Below, piece by piece: positions 8,405 through 16,287 of a stretch of DNA of 64,000 nt (its first letter is position 1; each line of letters begins with the position of its first letter). Source of the stretch: Flavobacterium ginsenosidimutans (GTDB lineage Bacteria; Bacteroidota; Bacteroidia; Flavobacteriales; Flavobacteriaceae); contig NZ_QJRJ01000067.1 of assembly GCF_003254625.1 (NCBI RefSeq), positions 39,714 through 103,713 on the forward strand. The letters run 5' to 3'. Under the pieces are notes generated by a model, which was not told the DNA's origin, made no database searches, and worked only from the letters and a program-made list of their open reading frames with translations. The translations under genes were made by a program, and so were the position numbers.

Positions 8405-9331
8405 ATGAAATTCCTAAAACTTATACGTTATCAAAACCTTTTAATGCTTGCTTTTATGCAGCTTCTTTTTCGTTATGCTTTTTTAAAACAACAAGATGTT
8501 CCGCTTGCATTAGCTGACTGGCAATATGGATTGTTGGTTTTAAGCACCGTTTTACTCGCTGCAGCAGGTTATGTTATTAATAATATTTATGATGTAGGAA
8601 CAGATAGTATCAATAAACCAAATGATGTTGTTGTTGGAAAAGGAATAAGCGAAACAGCAGCTTACAACATTTATATTGGTTTAAACGTTTCTGGTGTTGC
8701 AATTGGGTTTATTTTATCAAATATTATTCAAAGACCAACTTTTGCATCACTTTTCATTTTAATTGCTTCATTATTGTATTTCTACGCAACAACATTAAAA
8801 CAAATCATGATTGTAGGAAACTTTATTGTAGCATTACTTTTGGCTGTAAGTGTTTTAATTATTGGAGTTTTCGATCTTTTTCCTGCTACAACACACGAAA
8901 ATCAAGCACAAATGGCAAGTCTTTTCTCAATTTTAACCGACTATGCTTTATTTGCTTTCATGATTAATTTTATCCGTGAAATTGTCAAAGATATTGAAGA
9001 CGTAAATGGCGATTACAATATGGGAATGAATACACTTCCAGTTGCAATTGGCGTAAACAGAGCCGCTAAAATTGCTTTAGGTTTTGCAATTGTGGCGTTT
9101 ATTTTACTTGCGCTTTATAGCAATACCTATTTCATGCAGAATAAGCTTTATATTACTATATTTTATGCTTTTGCAACGGTATTAGCGCCTTTATTATACT
9201 TTATTGTAAAAATATTTAGTGCTAAAACACAAAAAGATTTCCAACATTTAAGCACTATTTTAAAACTTATTTTATTCTTCGGAATTTTATCAATCCTGGT
9301 TATTGCCTTAAATATCAAATACAATGCTTAA
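8405..9331 (+). CDS. UbiA-family prenyltransferase
   Basis: 308 residues with about eight to nine membrane helices. The first Asp-rich motif is NNIYDVGTDSINKPND (about 59-74) and the second is IREIVKDIEDVNGD, both needed for Mg-diphosphate binding. In Bacteroidota the paralogue beside maf is usually annotated as geranylgeranylglycerol-phosphate geranylgeranyltransferase or 'UbiA family'. The acceptor (quinone precursor or lipid) cannot be settled here. The gene overlaps maf by 8 bases. Confidence 0.88.
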   Translation: MKFLKLIRYQNLLMLAFMQLLFRYAFLKQQDVPLALADWQYGLLVLSTVLLAAAGYVINNIYDVGTDSINKPNDVVVGKGISETAAYNIYIGLNVSGVAIGFILSNIIQRPTFASLFILIASLLYFYATTLKQIMIVGNFIVALLLAVSVLIIGVFDLFPATTHENQAQMASLFSILTDYALFAFMINFIREIVKDIEDVNGDYNMGMNTLPVAIGVNRAAKIALGFAIVAFILLALYSNTYFMQNKLYITIFYAFATVLAPLLYFIVKIFSAKTQKDFQHLSTILKLILFFGILSILVIALNIKYNA

Positions 9332-9908
9332 AGAAAAACTAAAAAAATATAAAATCATTTTAGCTTCAGGATCTCCTCGCAGACAGCAGTTTTTTAAGGA
9401 TTTAGATCTTGATTTTGAAATTCGCTTAAAAGATGTCGAAGAAATTTATCCGCCAGAATTAAAAGCGGTCGAAATCACCGATTATCTTGCAGAACTAAAA
9501 GCCAATGCATTTGAAGGCGAATTGAACGAAAATGAAATTTTAGTTACGAGCGACACTATTGTTTGGCACCGAAATAAAGCTTTAGGAAAGCCTAAAAGCG
9601 CAGAAGAAGCTTTCGAAATGATTAAATCGATGTCTAATACTACACATGATGTAATTACTTCTGTTTGCTTTAAAACTAAGGACTCTTCTACTCTATTGCA
9701 CGATATTACCAAAGTAACTTTTAATGATTTATCAGACGAAGCTATTTTATATTATATCGAAAATTACAAACCTTACGATAAAGCGGGCGCATACGGAATT
9801 CAGGAATGGTTTGGTTTCATGGCAGTTGCAAAAGTTGAAGGTTCTTATACAAATGTTATGGGACTTCCAACAGCCAAAGTTTATGAATTTTTGACTACTT
9901 TAGTGTAA
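9324..9908 (+). CDS. maf: Maf family nucleotide pyrophosphatase
   Basis: 194 residues, typical length. The signature ILASGSPRRQQFF is at 12-24. The conserved acidic/lysine motifs are VTSDTIVW, LGKPKSAEEAFEM and YDKAGAYGIQ. Maf proteins hydrolyse dTTP/UTP or modified nucleotides to monophosphates as house-cleaning enzymes and influence septum formation in some bacteria. The start overlaps the 3' end of the prenyltransferase gene, and an mscS gene follows after 10 bases, so it lies inside an operon. Confidence 0.93.
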   Translation: MLKEKLKKYKIILASGSPRRQQFFKDLDLDFEIRLKDVEEIYPPELKAVEITDYLAELKANAFEGELNENEILVTSDTIVWHRNKALGKPKSAEEAFEMIKSMSNTTHDVITSVCFKTKDSSTLLHDITKVTFNDLSDEAILYYIENYKPYDKAGAYGIQEWFGFMAVAKVEGSYTNVMGLPTAKVYEFLTTLV

Positions 9909-9918
9909 AAATTTATTT

Positions 9919-10449
9919 ATGTTTTCTTTTAAAGAGTATAGTCGCGAAATAATAGCAACAATCATTCTTATTGGAGTTTTGATTGTATTAAGAATGGTAA
10001 TTGCCAAATTAATAAGACGTTTTGCCTATACAAGTCAATTATTTGAACACCGTACAAATTTAGTTATCAAATACATTAACATTTTAATGAACATTCTTGT
10101 CGTAACAAGTTTAATTGTTATTTGGGGAGTTCAGACAGAAGATATTTTTATTACAATCTCTTCTATAGCAACGGTTATTGGTGTTGCAATGTTTGCTCAA
10201 TGGTCGATTTTGAGCAATATTACTTCTGGAATGGTTTTATTCTTCTCGTTTCCTTTTAGAATTGGAGATACAATCAAAATACATGATAAAGATTTTCCAA
10301 TCGAAGCTGAAATTGAAGATATCAATACATTTCACGTAAGTCTAAAAACGAAAGAAGGTGAAAAAATAGTTTTTCCGAACAATTTATTACTGCAAAAAGG
10401 AATTTCGATCATTCCTGCAAAATATGAAGAAAGAGAATTTTTCGATTAA
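9919..10449 (+). CDS. Small MscS-type mechanosensitive channel protein
   Basis: 176 residues, shorter than E. coli MscS (286). Three helices (about 9-30, 50-70, 80-115) are followed by the MscS beta domain (SGMVLFFSFPFRIGDTIKIHDKDF). The pore helix region is ATVIGVAMFAQWSILSNITS. The C-terminal alpha/beta vestibule is almost absent, so this is a minimal channel. It is the last gene of the block starting at 7047, with no obvious terminator in the 100 bases that follow. Confidence 0.85.
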   Translation: MFSFKEYSREIIATIILIGVLIVLRMVIAKLIRRFAYTSQLFEHRTNLVIKYINILMNILVVTSLIVIWGVQTEDIFITISSIATVIGVAMFAQWSILSNITSGMVLFFSFPFRIGDTIKIHDKDFPIEAEIEDINTFHVSLKTKEGEKIVFPNNLLLQKGISIIPAKYEEREFFD

Positions 10450-10551
10450 AATTGTAATGGGAATTTTATAACGGGCGCAGGAAAAGCTGGAACGTAAAAA
10501 GGCAAATTAATTGTAATTTTTGTTTTATAAATTCAGCTAAATAAAATAAAA

Positions 10552-11652
10552 ATGACTCGGCCCGTAACTTTACCATTTTATGCAAAACTTTCTTTTATTC
10601 TTGTCACTTTAATCTGTTTTGCATTTATTTTTTGCATCGGAAAAGATATTTTGACACCAGTTTTAATGGCATTTCTATTTGCCGTTTTACTATTGCCTAT
10701 TTTTTCTTTTTTCAATACAAAATTGAAATTCCCAAGGCATCTTGCCGCAATTACCTGTCTGGTAATTTTTCTATCTTTTATTGCTGGAATCTTGATTTTC
10801 ATTTCTTATCAAGTCACTTATATGGCGAATGATTTTGAGACTATAAAGAAAAATGCTAATTCTTTTATTATCGAAATTCATAAATTTATAAGAGAAAATT
10901 TTCAGGTAAGTATTGGAGACCAAAAAAAATATTTGGATTCGGTTACCAAAGATTCAGTAAAGACGGGTCAAGCAAAACTGGGATCTTTTATAATATCAGT
11001 AAGCGACGTTCTTTTAGACAGTATGATTATTATTGTCTATACCTTTCTGTTTTTAATTTATAAAGAACATTTTAAGCTGTTCTTAGCCAAATTAATTAAA
11101 AAAGAAAATCATCCCGTTTTAATGGATATTCTTTCTCAGATAAAAGTTTCTATAAACAATTATATCGTAAGTTTAATTATCGAAATGCTTGTAGTTTCTG
11201 TCTTAACAAGTTTAGGATTATGGATTATTGGCATTAAATATTTCATATTGTTAGGATTAATTACGGGTATCTTGAACCTTATTCCTTATATTGGAATTAC
11301 AATCGCTGGAATTATAACGATTTTAGCTTCTCTAACAGGATCAGGCGAAACTTCTGTGATTCTTGGAATTTTGATTGTGAATATTATTGTACAATTCATT
11401 GACAATAACCTTCTTGTGCCATTAATTATTAATTCTAAAGTAGAAATAAATGCGTTTGTTTCGATTATGGGAATTATTGTTGGAGGCGCCGCAGCTGGAG
11501 TTTCTGGAATGTTTTTAGCTATTCCGCTTTTGGCAATCTTGAAAATCATTTTTGACCGAATTGAATCTCTCTCCGCATGGGGTTATCTCATGGGAAATCA
11601 TGTTCCTCGGAAATTTAGATGGCGAACACGAAAAGTTACAACAGAAAATTAA
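10552..11652 (+). CDS. AI-2E (PerM-type) family transporter
   Basis: 366 residues with eight predicted membrane helices and a central cytoplasmic/periplasmic segment (about 90-150). The family C-terminal motif is LNLIPYIGITIAGIITIL and later IVQFIDNNLLVPLIINSKVEI. The family includes TqsA and PerM; some members work as Na+/H+ antiporters, and an autoinducer-2 role is shown for few. The C-terminal tail (HVPRKFRWRTRK) is basic. Nothing in the neighbourhood identifies the substrate. Confidence 0.85.
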   Translation: MTRPVTLPFYAKLSFILVTLICFAFIFCIGKDILTPVLMAFLFAVLLLPIFSFFNTKLKFPRHLAAITCLVIFLSFIAGILIFISYQVTYMANDFETIKKNANSFIIEIHKFIRENFQVSIGDQKKYLDSVTKDSVKTGQAKLGSFIISVSDVLLDSMIIIVYTFLFLIYKEHFKLFLAKLIKKENHPVLMDILSQIKVSINNYIVSLIIEMLVVSVLTSLGLWIIGIKYFILLGLITGILNLIPYIGITIAGIITILASLTGSGETSVILGILIVNIIVQFIDNNLLVPLIINSKVEINAFVSIMGIIVGGAAAGVSGMFLAIPLLAILKIIFDRIESLSAWGYLMGNHVPRKFRWRTRKVTTEN

Positions 11653-11730
11653 AAAGAACGTTATGCTATAACGCTTCTATATATTACGTATATTCATAAA
11701 ACTTAAATCTATTAGCAGAAAAACTACCGA

Positions 11731-13572
11731 ATGTCTTTAAACAAAAAAATACTATTTTTTATTTTGTTATGCTTTTGCTTACAAAGCGGATATTCTCAGG
11801 TAGATACAACTAAAAAAGAACCAAAAACGCAAAAAGACACAACAGAAATCTATACCAAAATTCGAAATTATTCTAAGAAAAATAAATTTACGCAAGCCAT
11901 GCATAAATTGTTTTTTAGATCTAAAAAGTCACAGAAAAACAAAGAATTGCTAGTTCCTATTGATTCTACTCATTATGATGGAAAGATTATCCGAAAAATA
12001 AACATCATTACCTTAGATCCTTTTGGACATTCTGTTGCCGATACCACACAAATGCCTAAAAACTGGGGAGAAAGAATGGGTAACCGACTTCATTTGAAAA
12101 CAAAAAAAATAGCGATTTATAATTTATTGCTTTTTAAGAAAAATACTCCGTACAATACTTATAAAGTTCTAGAAACCGAACGTTTAATTCGTGCGCAACG
12201 CTATGTTACTGCTGTTCGAATTTCAAATCAGACTGTTGGCGTCGCATCCGATTCTGTAGATGTTACTATTCGTGTTTTAGATTCGTGGAGTACAATTCCG
12301 AGATTTTCTATTTCTAGCAATCAAGTTTCTGTCGGATTTAAAGAAAAGGATTTTTTTGGTTCTGGGCAGCAATTAGAATATCGTTTTACCAATCGATTTA
12401 GCGATGGACAAAATGGAAATGACGTAACCTATACAGTTCCAAATATTAAAAATACTTATATAGGTACTGTCCTTCATTATAATATGGATTTGGACAATAA
12501 TTATATTAAAAGTATTGATATTGAGCGAGACTTCTACTCTCCATTAACCAAATGGGCGGGCGGAATTTACGTTGATGAAAGCTTCAGAAAAGATACTTTA
12601 CAAGCAATACAAGACCCAAATCACGAGTTTGCTTATCAGCCAAAAAAATATACTTCTCAGGATCTCTGGGCAGGACACGCCTTTAAGATGTTTGAAGATG
12701 AAAATAGGGCGATAACAAATTTGATTACTACTGCCCGATTTTTGAATGTCAATTACAGCGAATCGCCATCAGAGATTTATGACCCAAATCATTTTTATTC
12801 TTCTGAAAAATTAATTTTAAGCGGAATTGGTTTAAATACTCGAAAGTTTATTAAAGACAGCTATATTTTTAGAAATGGACAAACCGAAGACGTTCCGATT
12901 GGACGGATTTATGGCGTAACTTTTGGCTATCAATACAAAAATACTTTCTGGAGGCCTTATGTTGGTGCGCAATTTTCGTTTGGAAATTATTATCGATTAG
13001 GATTTTTAAGTATGAATTTTGAAGCTGGAACTTTTTTTCATCAATCTAAAACCTATCAGACTTCTTTTTTGTTTGAATCTAATTATTTTACAAAATTGTT
13101 TAGTGTCGGAAAATGGAAAATCAGACAATTCGTGAATCCTAAAGTAATTATTGGAATAAATCGAGATGATATTATTGGAGATCAATTGAATATAAATGAA
13201 GAAAATGGTTTAGCAGGATTTAACAGTTATTTGTATGGAACAAGTAAAGCCGTTTTGTCATTACAAACGCAAACTTATTCTCCCCATGCTTTATTGGGTT
13301 TTCGTTTAAATCCTTTCTTTAACTATTCTATTGCAGTTTTAGGAAGCCCAGAAATCGCAATGACTAAAAGCAAACCGTATTCTAAACTTACTATTGGTTT
13401 ATTGGTAAGTAATGATTATTTGGTTTTTAGCTCGTTTCAACTATCACTTTCTTATTACCCAAGTATTCCTCAACAAGGTGATAATGTTTTCAAAACAAAT
13501 ACATTTGAAACTACCGATTATGGACTTCAAAGTTTTGAACTTGCAAAGCCAAGAGTTGTCAATTACAAATAA
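11731..13572 (+). CDS. Probable outer-membrane beta-barrel protein with POTRA-like N-terminus (BamA/TamA-like)
   Basis: 613 residues with a signal peptide (KILFFILLCFCLQSGYSQ). Residues about 85-190 resemble a POTRA domain (IIRKINIITLDPFG, then LIRAQRYVTAVRIS and VDVTIRVLDSWSTIP). The rest alternates aromatic and polar residues as in a 16-strand barrel, starting FSISSNQVSVGFKEKDFFGSGQQLEYRF, which matches the junction seen in surface-antigen/Omp85 proteins. The true family and cargo are not known. Codon use looks like its neighbours. It stands alone between the permease and the His-rich gene. Confidence 0.65.
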   Translation: MSLNKKILFFILLCFCLQSGYSQVDTTKKEPKTQKDTTEIYTKIRNYSKKNKFTQAMHKLFFRSKKSQKNKELLVPIDSTHYDGKIIRKINIITLDPFGHSVADTTQMPKNWGERMGNRLHLKTKKIAIYNLLLFKKNTPYNTYKVLETERLIRAQRYVTAVRISNQTVGVASDSVDVTIRVLDSWSTIPRFSISSNQVSVGFKEKDFFGSGQQLEYRFTNRFSDGQNGNDVTYTVPNIKNTYIGTVLHYNMDLDNNYIKSIDIERDFYSPLTKWAGGIYVDESFRKDTLQAIQDPNHEFAYQPKKYTSQDLWAGHAFKMFEDENRAITNLITTARFLNVNYSESPSEIYDPNHFYSSEKLILSGIGLNTRKFIKDSYIFRNGQTEDVPIGRIYGVTFGYQYKNTFWRPYVGAQFSFGNYYRLGFLSMNFEAGTFFHQSKTYQTSFLFESNYFTKLFSVGKWKIRQFVNPKVIIGINRDDIIGDQLNINEENGLAGFNSYLYGTSKAVLSLQTQTYSPHALLGFRLNPFFNYSIAVLGSPEIAMTKSKPYSKLTIGLLVSNDYLVFSSFQLSLSYYPSIPQQGDNVFKTNTFETTDYGLQSFELAKPRVVNYK

Positions 13573-13713
13573 TTTTTTTTTATTTTTTTATAAATTTCAA
13601 AATAAACGATAGAATATTCAATATCAATAAATTAGACACTTTACAAAACACAGCGTATTCGTTGAAATGCATTTTTATCCGATAAAATACATCTCATTTA
13701 TTTTTTTGGCACA

Positions 13714-13733
13714 GTATATGGATATCCCTATAC
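13714..13733 (+). promoter_or_regulatory. Near-perfect 20-bp palindrome upstream of the His-rich gene
   Basis: GTATATGGATATCCCTATAC is symmetric at 18 of 20 positions and lies 27 bases before the ATG at 13761. The length and position suit a dimeric repressor or activator site, but no regulator is encoded next to it. Confidence 0.4.
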
Positions 13734-13760
13734 AAGATTAACATTTAAAAATAAAAAAAG

Positions 13761-14279
13761 ATGAAAACGATAAAATTAGCAATCGCCGGATTATTTCTAA
13801 TGGTTGCAAATGCCACGCAAGCCCAAGTATCGATCAACGTTAATATTGGAACTCCACCAGCTTGGGGACCAGTGGGATATAGCGAAATGGAATATTACTA
13901 TCTTCCAGATATTGAAGCTTATTACGATGTTCGTGCATCGCAATTCATCTATTTCGGAGGAGGAAGATGGGTAAGAACAACTTACTTACCTAGACAATAT
14001 AGAAACTATGATTTGTATGGAGGTTATAAAGTAGTTTTGACAGATTACCACGGAAGAACTCCTTATACTTACTTTGATCGTCACAGAGTAAAATATTATA
14101 AAGGATATCACGGAGCTCCACAAAGACCATACAAACCAAGACCTGTATATGGTTACAATGACCGTCGTTACGATCGTAAAGATTACAAACATTACGACAA
14201 ACACGACAAACATGATAAACACCATGACAAACATGATCACGACGATCACGATCATGGACACGGTCACGGAAGAAGATAA
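13761..14279 (+). CDS. Secreted protein with His/Asp-rich C-terminal tail
   Basis: 172 residues. A signal peptide (AIAGLFLMVANATQAQ) precedes a compact Tyr/Arg-rich domain (about 23-125). The last 45 residues carry repeated HDKHDKH and DHDDHDHGHGHG motifs, a likely sink for Zn, Ni, Cu or Co. The first part resembles small Bacteroidota secreted proteins whose function is unknown to me. Metal storage, buffering or delivery in the periplasm is inferred only from the tail. A palindrome sits just upstream and a strong terminator just downstream, so it is a single-gene unit. Confidence 0.75.
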   Translation: MKTIKLAIAGLFLMVANATQAQVSINVNIGTPPAWGPVGYSEMEYYYLPDIEAYYDVRASQFIYFGGGRWVRTTYLPRQYRNYDLYGGYKVVLTDYHGRTPYTYFDRHRVKYYKGYHGAPQRPYKPRPVYGYNDRRYDRKDYKHYDKHDKHDKHHDKHDHDDHDHGHGHGRR

Positions 14280-14304
14280 TGCTAAATCATTAGAAATCAA
14301 CACA

Positions 14305-14340
14305 AGAGAGTATCATTTATTTGATACTCTCTTTTTTTTA
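14305..14340 (+). terminator. Terminator of the His-rich gene
   Basis: Perfect 11-bp stem AGAGAGTATCA / TGATACTCTCT with a short A/T loop, followed by TTTTTTT. Confidence 0.92.
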
Positions 14341-14448
14341 TGATTTGTTTAATCGGATCTTTTGTTAAAATGTTGTATTTTTAGTATAAATCACTGTAAG
14401 GCAATAAGTTTAACAACAGAAATGCCTTACATTAATTTATTTATACTT

Positions 14449-14456
14449 TATCTTTG
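14449..14456 (+). promoter_or_regulatory. Putative -7 element for the LVIVD lipoprotein
   Basis: TATCTTTG matches TAnnTTTG and implies a leader of roughly 25 bases before the ATG at 14488. No clear -33 TTTG was seen. Confidence 0.5.
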
Positions 14457-14487
14457 CGCCGAATTTTATAATCCAAAAAAGAAATTT

Positions 14488-16110
14488 ATGAAAAAGAATG
14501 TTTATTTACTTTCATTTTTAGCAATGTCACTTCTAATTGGTTGTGACGATAATAATGACAAAAACGACAACCAATCGTTAAATAACATTACAATTACTAC
14601 AGATCAAACTGCCTTAAATCAAAGACTTGACCTTACAAATTCTGGTGTTATCTCGGTTGACAATGTTTCTGCTACAGGAAAAACGACAGAAACAACGAAC
14701 ACTACTTTTCCTTTAGTCCAAATCGCTGAAGTAAAACCTCCAGTTGATGCTAATGGAAAAACACTTCAAGCGAGTCATGTAACTGTGAACGGAAATTATG
14801 CTTATGTTTCTTATATCACTAGAGGCGATGTTTATTCGGGAGCAATTGATGTTATTGATGTTTCTGATCCTTATAAACCAAAATTGGTTACTTCTGCTTT
14901 AATTCCAAATACGGATATTACATCTCTTACTTACGCAAATGGGAGTTTAATTATCGGAGCTGCAAAAGATGTAGATAAAGATTCTCAGCTTGCAGGAAAT
15001 CCGGCAATTGTATTTAATATGGATTTAAGTTCTGGATTACTTACCAATACTTTAAAAACGAATTATTTAGAAAGCAGAGTTACAACAGATGTTGCCGCCA
15101 ATACTTCTAATTATTTTGCAGTTACGGGAGATAACGGAAGTTTATTTAAATTAAGCACTTCAACCAAAGCAATTACAGGAAAAGCTGCAATGGCCGATTT
15201 GCGTTCTATTGCTCTTTCTGGTGATAAAGTTGTGACTTTGAGCGGAACTAAAGGAGTTAATATCTATAATCAATCGACTCTTGCATTACAAAAAAGCTTT
15301 ACGACATCTACAGATATAAGCGGTGCAAAAAGAACAATGGATATAGACGGGACAAAATTATTAGTTTCTGAAGGTCCAAACGGTCTTGGTGTTTATGATA
15401 TTAACAGCGGATCAAAATTGCAAACTATCGGGATTCCAACTGCTGCTGAAGACAATGTAACAAATGCAGTTTCTGTAAACGATGGATATGCTTTTGTTGC
15501 AAATGGAGCTCTTGGACTTAATGTTTACCAATCCGCAACACAACTTACTTTATTGGGTTCTGTTGGAATTGCAGGTTCTTCAAACTATGTAAAATCTAGC
15601 GGTGATTATATTTATGTTGCCAGCGGAACAGGTGGTTTGAAAATCATTAAAATGGAAAAGCCAAATACTACATTTGCAAGCTGTTTAACTTACGGTTTAT
15701 ATAATCAAGGTAGAGATTTGATCTTGAATTCTAATGAGATTAAATCATACCAAGGAGCAACTGCTATTAATTCGGCAATCATCAATTCTGGTGCAGTTTT
15801 AACACATTGTGGTTCTATTGCAGTTCTTAGCAATTTGACTTTAAATAGCCAAGGAACTTTTAATATGAGAGGAACTTTATCTCAAGGTAAATACCAGCAG
15901 ACAAACCCAACAGAGCTTATTATTAATGATAAATCAGTTTTGAATGTTGAAGGTTCTGTTGTTATCTGGGGAGATCTAAGATTGAACAGCGGGGCTAAAA
16001 TCAATTTTATAGGTAGTACTTCTTCAATTACAATTTATGGTAAAGTTACTAAAGGAAGCAACGTAACTATTACAGGAAATTATGTTGATACAGAAAACAA
16101 ACTGAAATAA
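14488..16110 (+). CDS. LVIVD-repeat lipoprotein with a beta-solenoid-like tail
   Basis: 540 residues from the ATG at 14488. The open frame runs 42 codons further up, but only this start gives the lipoprotein signal MKKNVYLLSFLAMSLLIGC. After an Asp/Asn-rich linker (DDNNDKNDNQ) come repeated blades such as GAIDVIDVSDPYKPKLV and GLGVYDINSG typical of LVIVD beta-propellers. The last 110 residues hold strand-turn repeats (LTLNSQGTFNMRG, LNVEGSVVIWGDLRLNSGA) that look like a right-handed beta helix. Exposed or periplasmic-face binding protein; ligand unknown. Confidence 0.75.
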   Translation: MKKNVYLLSFLAMSLLIGCDDNNDKNDNQSLNNITITTDQTALNQRLDLTNSGVISVDNVSATGKTTETTNTTFPLVQIAEVKPPVDANGKTLQASHVTVNGNYAYVSYITRGDVYSGAIDVIDVSDPYKPKLVTSALIPNTDITSLTYANGSLIIGAAKDVDKDSQLAGNPAIVFNMDLSSGLLTNTLKTNYLESRVTTDVAANTSNYFAVTGDNGSLFKLSTSTKAITGKAAMADLRSIALSGDKVVTLSGTKGVNIYNQSTLALQKSFTTSTDISGAKRTMDIDGTKLLVSEGPNGLGVYDINSGSKLQTIGIPTAAEDNVTNAVSVNDGYAFVANGALGLNVYQSATQLTLLGSVGIAGSSNYVKSSGDYIYVASGTGGLKIIKMEKPNTTFASCLTYGLYNQGRDLILNSNEIKSYQGATAINSAIINSGAVLTHCGSIAVLSNLTLNSQGTFNMRGTLSQGKYQQTNPTELIINDKSVLNVEGSVVIWGDLRLNSGAKINFIGSTSSITIYGKVTKGSNVTITGNYVDTENKLK

Positions 16111-16138
16111 TTTAGAGCACATTCGCAAAGATAATTTC

Positions 16139-16171
16139 AAAAGCTGTCAGATTATTTCTGGCAGCTTTTTT
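16139..16171 (+). terminator. Terminator after the LVIVD lipoprotein
   Basis: 12-bp stem AAAAGCTGTCAG / CTGGCAGCTTTT with one G-T pair, then a T run. Confidence 0.88.
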
Positions 16172-16248
16172 GCTTTCTGTAATTCAAATATTGCTCAAAT
16201 TATTAATCATTAACATTTCATTTAAATACTGTTCCGTAAAATAATTAG

Positions 16249-16256
16249 TACTTTTG
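16249..16256 (+). promoter_or_regulatory. Putative -7 element for the PIG-L/symporter operon
   Basis: TACTTTTG matches TAnnTTTG, about 31 bases before the ATG of the deacetylase gene. Confidence 0.5.
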
Positions 16257-16287
16257 AGGCACTTTCAAAAAAACAATTAACCACAAT

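Noticed and set aside
10552..11652. Assigning autoinducer-2 export to the AI-2E family protein.
   Set aside because: The family name is broader than the function; no luxS or quorum-sensing gene is near.
13706..13722. TGGCAC at 13708 looked like the -24 half of a sigma-54 promoter before the His-rich gene.
   Set aside because: The -12 half should read TTGC about 5 bases later, but the sequence there is ATGG, so the pair is incomplete.
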